Assembly (NCBI GenBank): GCA_021825465.1
Contig: JAKAGX010000041.1
Location: 1-5,011, forward strand
From: a bacterium
GTDB lineage: Bacteria; Patescibacteriota; Minisyncoccia; UBA6257; GWB1-50-10
Direction: 5' to 3'
Length of the DNA stretch: 5,011 nucleotides
The translations under genes were made by a program, and so were the position numbers. The notes beneath the pieces were generated by a model that did no database searches, was not told the DNA's origin, and saw nothing but the letters and a program-made list of their open reading frames with translations. The first letter of the stretch is position 1. Each line of letters begins with the position of its first letter. This document shows, one piece after another, positions 1 to 4,910 of the stretch.

Positions 1-51
1 GATCGTATCGCCGGGCATGAGTCGTGGCACTTTGATCATTTGCATTCATGA
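1..51 (+). CDS. Possible C-terminal tail of a truncated upstream gene (M15-peptidase-like ending?)
   Basis: Reading frame 1 is open from the window edge and ends at TGA 49-51, giving DRIAGHESWHFDHLHS. The E-x-W-H segment followed by F-D resembles the last catalytic motif of M15/VanX/VanY D-Ala-D-Ala peptidases. In those enzymes the Glu is the catalytic base and the His is a zinc ligand near the C-terminus. Sixteen residues are too few to be sure: this may be a chance open frame, or another protein's tail. If real, the gene runs rightward and converges with the HD gene that ends at 144. Confidence 0.3.
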   Translation, partial: DRIAGHESWHFDHLHS

Positions 52-84
52 TAGAACAAAGGGCCGATTATTCAAACCTTCCTC

Positions 85-125
85 CGCCAAAAACAGGATC
101 TGCTACGCTTGGCGGCGTAGCAGAT
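85..125 (-). terminator. Hairpin terminator for the HD hydrolase gene
   Basis: Positions 98-108 (ATCTGCTACGC) and 115-125 (GCGTAGCAGAT) form a perfect 11-bp stem with a 6-nt loop at 109-114. Read on the minus strand, the stem lies just past the HD gene stop. It is followed after four bases (CCTG) by five T residues (complement of 89-93), as in an intrinsic terminator with a slightly displaced U-tract. No T run follows on the plus strand, so it would not terminate a rightward transcript well. It may also be a palindromic intergenic repeat put to this use. Confidence 0.6.
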
Positions 126-143
126 ATAAAGATGGACATTCCA

Positions 144-728
144 TCAACTTTTCTCCAGGGCGCTTAAGATCTTTTCGATCTCGTCCCCGTAGTTAACATG
201 AAGGTCCTTTGCAATAGGAAGGATGAATTGCCTGGTCTCCGTGATGTACCGGTTGCGCCGCTCGTCGTCCCAAATCTCGCAGGTTTCCAGATTATTGAGC
301 CGATCGGCGCATTTTACCGTTCTCACCATGGCGGGAGCCTTGGCGAGCTCGCCGTAGTATTCTTCGATGATCTTCTTATGCCGATTGATGGTCTGGCCCG
401 TGACCGGATCGAAGACCGGCATGTAGCGGGAAAGCGTTTCGAGCGATCTCCAGATCTCCGGACCGAAGAGGTCGACGAGAACGCTCCACGGAGTGTTGGT
501 ATCTTCGACGACATCATGGAGGAGACCGGTGACGATATGATCCGTTTCTCCGAAGCCGTGTTTGACCAAAGAAACCGCAACTGCTCGCGGATGCTCGAAA
601 TATCTGTCCCCGTTATCTCTCTTAAAAGGCCGATGGGCGTTTTTAGCCAACCAGTATGCCAATTGTATCCTTCCCAGTTCAACGGTAGGTCTATCGGACA
701 CGAGTCCGAAAAATTCAGTTCTGTTCAT
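144..728 (-). CDS. RelA/SpoT-type HD-domain phosphohydrolase (small alarmone hydrolase-like)
   Basis: This is a 194-residue single-domain protein of the metal-dependent HD superfamily, closest in pattern to the (p)ppGpp hydrolase domain of RelA/SpoT and to stand-alone MESH1-like hydrolases. Those enzymes remove the 3'-pyrophosphate of (p)ppGpp using Mn2+. Visible motifs are FEHPRAVA (His46), GLLHDVVEDT (His71-Asp72, Glu75-Asp76) and KCADRLNNLET (Asp142, Asn146). Together these supply all the metal and catalytic residues expected for RelA/SpoT hydrolases. There is no synthetase, TGS or ACT domain, so it is hydrolase-only. The frame stays open upstream to an ATG at 779, but I chose the ATG at 728. 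AGAAGGGA (complement of 735-742) lies at Shine-Dalgarno distance from it, and a promoter upstream predicts a start of transcription near 760. The substrate is inferred, since related HD_4 proteins can act on other nucleotides. It is transcribed divergently from the membrane-protein gene. Confidence 0.85.
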   Translation of the reverse strand: MNRTEFFGLVSDRPTVELGRIQLAYWLAKNAHRPFKRDNGDRYFEHPRAVAVSLVKHGFGETDHIVTGLLHDVVEDTNTPWSVLVDLFGPEIWRSLETLSRYMPVFDPVTGQTINRHKKIIEEYYGELAKAPAMVRTVKCADRLNNLETCEIWDDERRNRYITETRQFILPIAKDLHVNYGDEIEKILSALEKS

Positions 729-766
729 GGCGAATCCCTTCTGAAAATTTATCTTGTTCTCGAAAT

Positions 767-795
767 ACCGTACTATCAACGGACAATGTTGTCAA
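767..795 (-). promoter_or_regulatory. Sigma70-type promoter of the HD hydrolase gene
   Basis: On the minus strand there is a perfect -35 TTGACA (complement of 790-795), a 17-nt spacer, and a poor -10 TACGGT (complement of 767-772) that keeps the TA...T positions. Transcription would start near 760, giving a leader of roughly 30 nt before the ATG at 728. Its -35 lies inside the spacer of the opposing promoter. Confidence 0.5.
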
Positions 796-807
796 TTTTG
801 ATATAAT
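780..807 (+). promoter_or_regulatory. Extended -10 promoter of the membrane-protein gene
   Basis: TGA-TATAAT at 799-807 is a consensus extended -10. A weak -35, CGGACA (780-785, four of six matches), sits 16 nt upstream. The expected start of transcription near 814 leaves about 29 nt of leader carrying a good ribosome binding site. It overlaps the leftward promoter, so polymerase is unlikely to occupy both at once. Confidence 0.65.
782..793. promoter_or_regulatory. Small inverted repeat between divergent promoters (candidate operator)
   Basis: GACAA-TG-TTGTC is a perfect 5-2-5 inverted repeat. It overlaps the weak rightward -35 and most of the leftward -35. Part of the symmetry follows simply from two -35-like GACA sequences pointing in opposite directions. 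A regulator site is therefore possible but not shown, and no regulator gene is visible in the window. Confidence 0.25.
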
Positions 808-830
808 GAATTCATTCAAGGTCGAAAAAG

Positions 831-838
831 AGGGGGGA
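831..838 (+). promoter_or_regulatory. Ribosome binding site for the membrane-protein gene
   Basis: The purine run AGGGGGGA ends 4 nt before the ATG at 843, with its core 5-9 nt upstream. It fixes that start and shows the transcript is leadered, unlike two other starts in this window. Confidence 0.6.
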
Positions 839-842
839 ACAT

Positions 843-1340
843 ATGGAAAACGTATTCGAGGGGCAGCGCATGGAGCTCGAGGAAAGGAAGAGCCGCTGGC
901 TCAAGTGGTTCATCGTGAATATCCTCGTGCTTTTCATTCTCGCGATCCTCATTTTCTTCGGGCCGATGGCCTCCGCCGGTTTCGGCAAGGCGACATGGCT
1001 CGAGTTCGCCGTGGCATTGCCCTTGGTCTATTCCGCGATCTTCTTTCATGCACAATATTCGCGGGCGCGCGAGTATGCCGAGGAGTATGCGTGGAAATCG
1101 CTTGTCGCGCGGTCGATGGGCGGATATCTCGAATTTTTGAAGAAAGAGGTGAATCACGCAAAGGCGGAAGAGCAAAAGAAATACCTCGACTTCATGGTCG
1201 ACGCGATCGGCATCCTTTATGCATCGCCGCGAGAGGCGATCTCGAAGCACCCGCTGAAGGATGAGGAAGACGTGAAGGTGGGCGTGGTGGAAAAGCTCGG
1301 GGAGGTATTCAAGAAATTCATACCGGGGAACCTTGGCTAG
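843..1340 (+). CDS. Two-TM membrane protein of unknown function
   Basis: The product is 165 residues. After a charged N-terminus (residues 1-18, rich in Glu, Arg and Lys) come two hydrophobic segments, about 20-39 and 53-70, joined by a short loop. The remaining 95 residues are charged and probably cytoplasmic, which places both ends inside the cell. The segment just after TM2 (residues 71-103, with SRAREYAEEYAWKSLVARS) resembles a conserved stretch I associate with small unnamed bacterial membrane proteins, but I cannot assign a named family. No enzymatic motif or signal-peptidase site is evident. The gene follows an extended -10 promoter and a good Shine-Dalgarno. It is probably cotranscribed with the zinc-ribbon gene 72 nt downstream, since no terminator lies between them. 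Confidence 0.75.
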   Translation: MENVFEGQRMELEERKSRWLKWFIVNILVLFILAILIFFGPMASAGFGKATWLEFAVALPLVYSAIFFHAQYSRAREYAEEYAWKSLVARSMGGYLEFLKKEVNHAKAEEQKKYLDFMVDAIGILYASPREAISKHPLKDEEDVKVGVVEKLGEVFKKFIPGNLG

Positions 1341-1397
1341 GAAGAACAAGAACGCTCTTTCGTTCGCAGGTTCTCAATGGTAAGATGGGGGCAGTTC

Positions 1398-1405
1398 AAA
1401 AGGAG
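1398..1405 (+). promoter_or_regulatory. Strong ribosome binding site that decides the start of the zinc-ribbon gene
   Basis: AAAAGGAG lies 7 nt before the ATG at 1413. This selects 1413 over the in-frame ATG at 1377, which has no comparable site upstream. Confidence 0.8.
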
Positions 1406-1412
1406 AAGTAAT

Positions 1413-2063
1413 ATGAAAGTGATCGATAAGAAATCGGACGGCGTTTTTTTGCTGCAACCGGAAAATGATTGGGAAGGGATCAACAACCTCGAGGTATTCG
1501 GACGAGCGGGAACCGGCGGAAAACTCTTCTACGGCGGCCGATCGAACGAAAAAGGAAGCATCTTCTTTTCCATAAGGCTGAAAGCGGAAGACAAGCACAT
1601 CATCGTTGCGGGAACCTCATTCGAAGACAAGCGGAACATCGCGAAGATCCGGAGCCTTTGCTTCCACGGGACGCTTTTGAAAGGGATGATCCTCCATGGA
1701 TTCACTTCCGGGGAGTACGGCATCGGCCTGGCTCTTACGGCGGCGTACTGCGTGAATTGCGGAAGACCCATGAACGAGAGGGTCGGATGGAAAATATGCC
1801 GAACCTGCGCCGACGAAATTTGCCCTCACGAACGGTATGAACCGAGGGTCATCAGCGATGACGAAGGGATATTCCTCTGCAAGATCTGCACGAAATGCGG
1901 CTTGCCTGATCCGCTGGATTTTCTCCGAACCCGATCGCTCGGCGAAGAAGAGAGGATACGGGAAATCCAAGAAGCCGATCCTACGGCGACCTTCACGCCG
2001 ATCGGGATGGATCCCCGAAGATTACCGCTCGTCATAAGAACGGCGCTGCGGAGCAACAACTGA
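1413..2063 (+). CDS. Cysteine-rich zinc-ribbon-like protein, function unknown
   Basis: I do not recognise this 216-residue protein. Residues 1-110 have few cysteines and alternate beta-like hydrophobic and polar stretches. The part around 60-108 (HIIVAG, GMILHG, YGIGLALTA) could be a small folded domain. A cysteine cluster follows: C113xxC116, C129xxC132, C137-P-H139, then C156xxC159xxC162. The first four fit a treble-clef or zinc-ribbon site. The later cysteines, with His139, could bind a second metal or replace ligands of the first. The C-terminus (170-216) is charged and ends in a short Arg-rich segment. No signal peptide or TM segment is visible, so it is probably cytoplasmic. Zinc ribbons often bind nucleic acid or protein partners, but nothing here says which. 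The start is fixed by AAAAGGAG, which drops 12 residues from the longest frame. It is the last gene before the terminator at 2081. Confidence 0.75.
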   Translation: MKVIDKKSDGVFLLQPENDWEGINNLEVFGRAGTGGKLFYGGRSNEKGSIFFSIRLKAEDKHIIVAGTSFEDKRNIAKIRSLCFHGTLLKGMILHGFTSGEYGIGLALTAAYCVNCGRPMNERVGWKICRTCADEICPHERYEPRVISDDEGIFLCKICTKCGLPDPLDFLRTRSLGEEERIREIQEADPTATFTPIGMDPRRLPLVIRTALRSNN

Positions 2064-2080
2064 AACGCCAAAAAAAACCA

Positions 2081-2113
2081 AAAGCCCGGATAACCACAGC
2101 CGGGCTTTCTCTT
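2081..2113 (+). terminator. Rho-independent terminator after the zinc-ribbon gene
   Basis: AAAGCCCGG (2081-2089) pairs perfectly with CCGGGCTTT (2100-2108) around a 10-nt loop, and the stem runs into the T-rich TTTCTCTTT. It starts 17 nt after the stop. An A8 run at 2070-2077 precedes the stem, so the structure could also terminate in the opposite direction. It ends the first rightward operon. Confidence 0.85.
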
Positions 2114-2115
2114 TG

Positions 2116-2124
2116 TGATAAAAT
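2116..2124 (+). promoter_or_regulatory. Extended -10 promoter, probably giving a leaderless Nudix transcript
   Basis: TGA-TAAAAT matches the extended -10 with five of six hexamer positions. The last T is 8 nt before the A of the Nudix ATG (2132), so transcription should start at or next to the start codon. Only a weak purine stretch (AGAAGA) precedes the ATG. Any -35 would fall inside the terminator hairpin (about 2096-2101), where no TTGACA-like sequence is seen. Confidence 0.55.
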
Positions 2125-2131
2125 AGAAGAA

Positions 2132-2572
2132 ATGCGGACGGAAAGCTACACCTCGTACGGAACAGTCCCGTTTTTCAAGAAAGGCGGCGAGACCCTGTTT
2201 TTGCTTGTGCGGCATGCCGACGGACACTGGGGGTTTCCGAAGGGCCACCGCGATGCGGGAGAAACGCCGCTCGAAACGGCGCGTCGGGAATTTTTCGAAG
2301 AGACGGGCATCAAGGATGCCGACATTCGGGAAAATGTCCGGTTCGAGGAGCATTACCGATACGAAGACGGCGGCACGGCCTTCGATAAAACCGTCGTTTA
2401 TTTTCTTGCCGAAGTGCGGCACAAGGACAGCCGGACGCCCGTCGATTTTGTAAAAGAAATCCCGGAGATCCGCTGGGTCACGTTCGATGACGGCATGAAA
2501 ACGCTGACGTTCGAGGAAGCAAAGGAAATATTGAAACAAGCACATGAAACTCTTCGTGAAGGTCAAGCCTAA
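2132..2572 (+). CDS. Nudix hydrolase, asymmetrical Ap4A-hydrolase type
   Basis: The 146-residue protein has a perfect Nudix box from Gly38 to Ile60: G-x5-E44-x7-R52-E53-x2-E56-E57-x-G59-I60. The glutamates bind the divalent metals. The residues before it, HWGFPKGHRDAGETP, together with the early VPFF and LLVRH segments and the later VVYFLAEV strand (88-95), are typical of bis(5'-nucleosyl)-tetraphosphate hydrolases. Those enzymes split Ap4A into ATP and AMP. Length is usual for a single Nudix domain, and the protein should be cytoplasmic. Substrate assignment is by family pattern, and other nucleoside polyphosphates or capped RNA ends are possible. It is first in a tight operon, and its last 29 nt overlap the DUF167 gene. 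The ATG follows a -10 so closely that the mRNA is probably leaderless. Confidence 0.9.
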   Translation: MRTESYTSYGTVPFFKKGGETLFLLVRHADGHWGFPKGHRDAGETPLETARREFFEETGIKDADIRENVRFEEHYRYEDGGTAFDKTVVYFLAEVRHKDSRTPVDFVKEIPEIRWVTFDDGMKTLTFEEAKEILKQAHETLREGQA

Positions 2573-2762
2573 GGCGAAAAAAGAAAAGGTGGAACGGATC
2601 GACGGCGAACACTTTGCCGTCGCCGTTGCAGCGCCTGCGGAAAAGGGCTTGGCGAACGATGCCGTCATTGCGGCGCTCGCGGAGCATTTCAACGTTCCAA
2701 AATCGAGGATCGCGATCGTGTCGGGCCGGACATCGCGGGAAAAAGTTATCGAAATAGATTAA
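2544..2762 (+). CDS. DUF167/YggU-family protein
   Basis: This is a 72-residue small alpha/beta protein. The family signature is visible: an N-terminal strand KLFVKVKPKAKKEKV, then VAVAAPAEKGLANDAVIAAL (residues 26-45, the conserved P-x-x-G-x-A-N region), then VPKSRIAIVSGRTSREKVIEI (51-71), with the conserved I-x-x-G-x-x-S-R-x-K pattern. The biochemical role of this widespread family is not established. It begins inside the Nudix gene in another frame (29-nt overlap) and has only a weak ribosome site, so translation probably depends on ribosomes finishing the Nudix gene. No later ATG lies in this frame. Confidence 0.9.
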   Translation: MKLFVKVKPKAKKEKVERIDGEHFAVAVAAPAEKGLANDAVIAALAEHFNVPKSRIAIVSGRTSREKVIEID

Positions 2763-2772
2763 ACTCAAAAAG

Positions 2773-3219
2773 ATGAAAAAGATCCTCTATACCAGTTTTT
2801 TGAAAGAAGAAAGGGGGAAAGGATGCCCCTTTTGCGCGCCGCATCGGCGGAACGAGATCATTGCGGAAAATAAATACGCGTATCTGACGTACGCCTTGGC
2901 GCCCTATTCGCCGTACCATCTTTTGGCGGTTCCGAAGCGGCACGTGGAATATATCAGAGATCTGACGGCGAAAGAACGCGACGCGATCGAAGATCTCGTC
3001 GAGGATGCCGACAAGATATTGAGGCGGAAAAATATCGGAAATTACTTCGTCATCGTGCGGAACGGGAAACGCTCTCACAAGAGCGTCCTGCATCTTCATT
3101 ACAACGTCATTCCGAGCCGCCGCGAACGGGATTTCAACGTCCTCCTCGAGCATCGGCGGATCCTCTCCGATCGGGAGATCGACAAGCTGCTCAAGGAAAC
3201 GAGAAAGATACTCAAATGA
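2773..3219 (+). CDS. HIT-family nucleotide hydrolase/transferase with a variant HxHxN motif
   Basis: The 148-residue protein belongs to the histidine triad superfamily, which hydrolyses or transfers nucleotides through a covalent His-NMP intermediate (HINT and Fhit types; substrates such as AMP-lysine, ApnA and adenylated intermediates). The N-terminal C18-P-F-C21, with EIIAEN following, is the usual zinc-associated start. The PYHLLAVPKRH segment (48-57) and DLTAKER (63-69) are family hallmarks. The active-site strand reads SVLHLHYNVIPSR: His107 and the central nucleophile His109 are present, but the third His is Asn111. The usual G-Q before the motif is also changed (S101-H102). About 25 charged, helical residues follow. 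Activity is likely but substrate choice may differ. Ten nt separate it from DUF167, and its stop overlaps the DUF488 start by ATGA. Confidence 0.88.
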   Translation: MKKILYTSFLKEERGKGCPFCAPHRRNEIIAENKYAYLTYALAPYSPYHLLAVPKRHVEYIRDLTAKERDAIEDLVEDADKILRRKNIGNYFVIVRNGKRSHKSVLHLHYNVIPSRRERDFNVLLEHRRILSDREIDKLLKETRKILK

Positions 3220-3731
3220 AGAAACTTTACACCATCGGACACTCGACAAGGACGGTCGACTATTTTATTTCGATGTTGAAGGCTCACGGGGTCGAGGAAC
3301 TCGTGGACGTCCGGACGATACCGAAATCGCGCCACAATCCCCAGTTTGCGGGAAAAGAGATCAGCAAGTCGGTGCGAAACCGCGGGATCGGATATCGATG
3401 GTTCGGGAAAGAGCTCGGCGGGCTCCGGCGGACGAAAAAAGATTCGGAAAACACCGGCTGGCAAAACCTCTCGTTTCGCGGGTTCGCCGATTACATGCAA
3501 ACGCCCGAATTCGAAGCGGGCCTGAAGAAACTTCAGAGTGTCGCCGCAAAGAAAGCGACGGCCATCATGTGCGCCGAAGCGGTGCCGTGGCGGTGCCACC
3601 GGTCGCTGATCGCCGATGCCATGACGAAAAAGGGATGGAAAGTGTACCACATTTCGAGCCGGAAAACGGCGCGCCTCCATGAACTGACGCCGTTCTTGAG
3701 GACCGTGAAAGGAAGATTGCTGTATCCATAA
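3216..3731 (+). CDS. DUF488-family protein
   Basis: This is a 171-residue protein with the full DUF488 signature: YTIGHSTR (5-12), LVDVRTIPKSRHNPQF (29-44), a central KELGGLR (65-71), SFRGFADYMQTPEF (86-99), IMCAEAVPWRCHRSLIAD (117-134) and a terminal strand WKVYHIS (141-147). The conserved Asp-Val-Arg, Cys-Ala-Glu and Cys-His-Arg elements suggest an active or ligand site, but no reaction is established for the family. It is soluble, with no signal or TM segment. The start codon overlaps the HIT stop in an ATGA quartet, which points to translational coupling. The next gene starts 3 nt after its stop. No signs of transfer or damage are visible. Confidence 0.9.
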   Translation: MKKLYTIGHSTRTVDYFISMLKAHGVEELVDVRTIPKSRHNPQFAGKEISKSVRNRGIGYRWFGKELGGLRRTKKDSENTGWQNLSFRGFADYMQTPEFEAGLKKLQSVAAKKATAIMCAEAVPWRCHRSLIADAMTKKGWKVYHISSRKTARLHELTPFLRTVKGRLLYP

Positions 3732-3734
3732 GTC

Positions 3735-4910
3735 ATGCCGAAACCATGTCCGGACTGCGGGCCCGTCCCCGTCATTCATTGGATCGAAAAAATGTCGGTC
3801 ATCGTCGATTGGATGCTTTCGCCCATCGCGAGGTTTTCGGCGCGGGCTTCGCGGCCTTTCCGCCCATTTTCGCGGACGCTCGCGAAAAGGGGATTTTGGG
3901 TCTCGTTCCTGAATTTTCTCGCCGCCATCCGCCTTATGACGGTGACTGAAAGACTCGATGAAAAGGATAATTTGAGAACGCAAGCGCTTTGGGAATCGGC
4001 CGACAAACTCGGCATCCGGGTCAAGGAATTCCGACTTTTCGGCACGCCGGGGAACCCGTTCTTTACGGCCGAATATAAAGGAAGAAAGATCGCTTTCGAG
4101 GGATTGCCGCGGATCCCGGGGTTTTCCGACGATGCGATCGAGTGGATGGATGACAAAAAGGCTATGAAGAAAAAATTCGCGGCCGAGGGGATACCCGTCG
4201 CGCGGGGAGCGGGATGCTTCAGGTTCAGGAAGGCGCTCAAGGTTTTCCGGGAGATCGATGACACGGTCATCGTGAAACCGAGCATCGGATCGCGGAGCCG
4301 GCACACGTTTACCGGCATCGATTCGGAAGAAGAGCTCGCAAAAGCCTTTCGGAGCGCGAAACGGCTTTCGCCGTGGGTGGTCGTCGAAGAAGAACTTGCG
4401 GGATTCGTGTACCGCGGAACGGTCGTCGGCGGTGAACTCCAAGGCGTCGTGAGCCGCGAGCCGGCATCCGTCACGGGCGACGGAGTGAGAACCGTACGCG
4501 AGCTCATCGCGATCGAGAACGAGAATCCGCTGCGGCACGGGCCCATTTACCATGAAATTCACGCGGATGACGGGAGGTTGGAAAGTACGGTGCCCGGAAA
4601 AGGCGAGCGGGTCGTCGTGAACCGCAAGGTGAGCAGATCGGTCGGAGCAGCCGTCCGGGACGTGACGGATACAACGCATCCGGAAACCGCGGAGCTTCTC
4701 GAGCGCATCGGCCGCATGCTCGACGCTTCCGTCGTCGGCATCGATTTCATCATCGGCGACATCGAACGATCGTGGAAAGAACAAAAAAAGTGCGGGGTGA
4801 TCGAGTGCAACAGCCTGCCTTTCATCGATCTGCATCACTATCCCCTCGAAGGAGAGCCGCGCGACGTCGGCGGCACGATCTGGAAAAGAAGTGATATAAT
4901 GAACGCATGA
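3735..4910 (+). CDS. ATP-grasp ligase, cyanophycin-synthetase/GshF-like, substrate unknown
   Basis: The 391-residue protein carries an ATP-grasp domain at about residues 138-365. It should activate a carboxylate as acyl-phosphate and couple it to an amine. Visible elements are WMDDKKAMKKKFAAEGIPVA (137-156), the ATP-binding strand and loop VIVKPSIGSRSRH (Lys181, 178-190), the VVVEEEL hinge strand (215-221), and FVYRGTVVGGELQGVVSR with PASVTGDGVRTVREL (243-257). The last two are the pattern of cyanophycin synthetase and GshF. The metal site is VVGIDFI plus GVIECNSLP (Asp337, Glu357, Asn359). There is no Mur-ligase half, so it is not a complete cyanophycin synthetase. The N-terminal 70 residues are basic, with C5PDC8G at the start, and may bind a metal or form a partner contact. 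The ATG at 3735 lacks a clear ribosome site. I keep it because of the tight gene spacing, but the ATG at 3792 is an alternative. Its stop overlaps the next start. Confidence 0.85.
   Translation: MPKPCPDCGPVPVIHWIEKMSVIVDWMLSPIARFSARASRPFRPFSRTLAKRGFWVSFLNFLAAIRLMTVTERLDEKDNLRTQALWESADKLGIRVKEFRLFGTPGNPFFTAEYKGRKIAFEGLPRIPGFSDDAIEWMDDKKAMKKKFAAEGIPVARGAGCFRFRKALKVFREIDDTVIVKPSIGSRSRHTFTGIDSEEELAKAFRSAKRLSPWVVVEEELAGFVYRGTVVGGELQGVVSREPASVTGDGVRTVRELIAIENENPLRHGPIYHEIHADDGRLESTVPGKGERVVVNRKVSRSVGAAVRDVTDTTHPETAELLERIGRMLDASVVGIDFIIGDIERSWKEQKKCGVIECNSLPFIDLHHYPLEGEPRDVGGTIWKRSDIMNA
4892..4900 (+). promoter_or_regulatory. Extended -10 inside the ATP-grasp gene end, giving a leaderless start for the next gene
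   Basis: TGA-TATAAT is identical to the motif at 799-807, and the match extends to the 12-mer TGATATAATGAA. The last T is 7 nt before the A of the ATG at 4907, exactly where transcription should begin. It lies within codons for the last residues of the ATP-grasp protein (S-D-I-M-N). No convincing -35 is seen at 16-18 nt spacing. The downstream gene could thus be expressed both by read-through and from its own leaderless transcript. Confidence 0.55.

Noticed and set aside
198..806. Plus-strand open frame of 202 codons opposite the HD hydrolase gene
   Set aside because: It is fully antisense to a gene with all RelA/SpoT HD motifs, has no recognisable domain, and runs through both divergent promoters.
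1343..1374. Two-part hairpin (AGAAC/GTTCT and GAACG/CGTTC) between the membrane and zinc-ribbon genes
   Set aside because: The stems are only 5 bp each with an uneven internal loop and no T run, so it is too weak to call a terminator or regulatory RNA.
1381..1386. TAAGAT as a possible -10 for the zinc-ribbon gene
   Set aside because: It matches only four of six positions, has no TG extension and no -35. Read-through from the promoter at 799 explains expression.
1826..2692. Minus-strand open frame of 288 codons opposite the zinc-ribbon, Nudix and DUF167 genes
   Set aside because: It crosses a strong terminator and two well-supported genes, and the translation lacks domain structure.
3099..4838. 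Very long minus-strand open frame (579 codons) across the HIT, DUF488 and ATP-grasp genes
   Set aside because: It is antisense to three genes with clear family signatures. The translation is a low-complexity Arg/His/Pro/Phe-rich string with no recognisable motif, as expected from the codon bias of the plus-strand genes.
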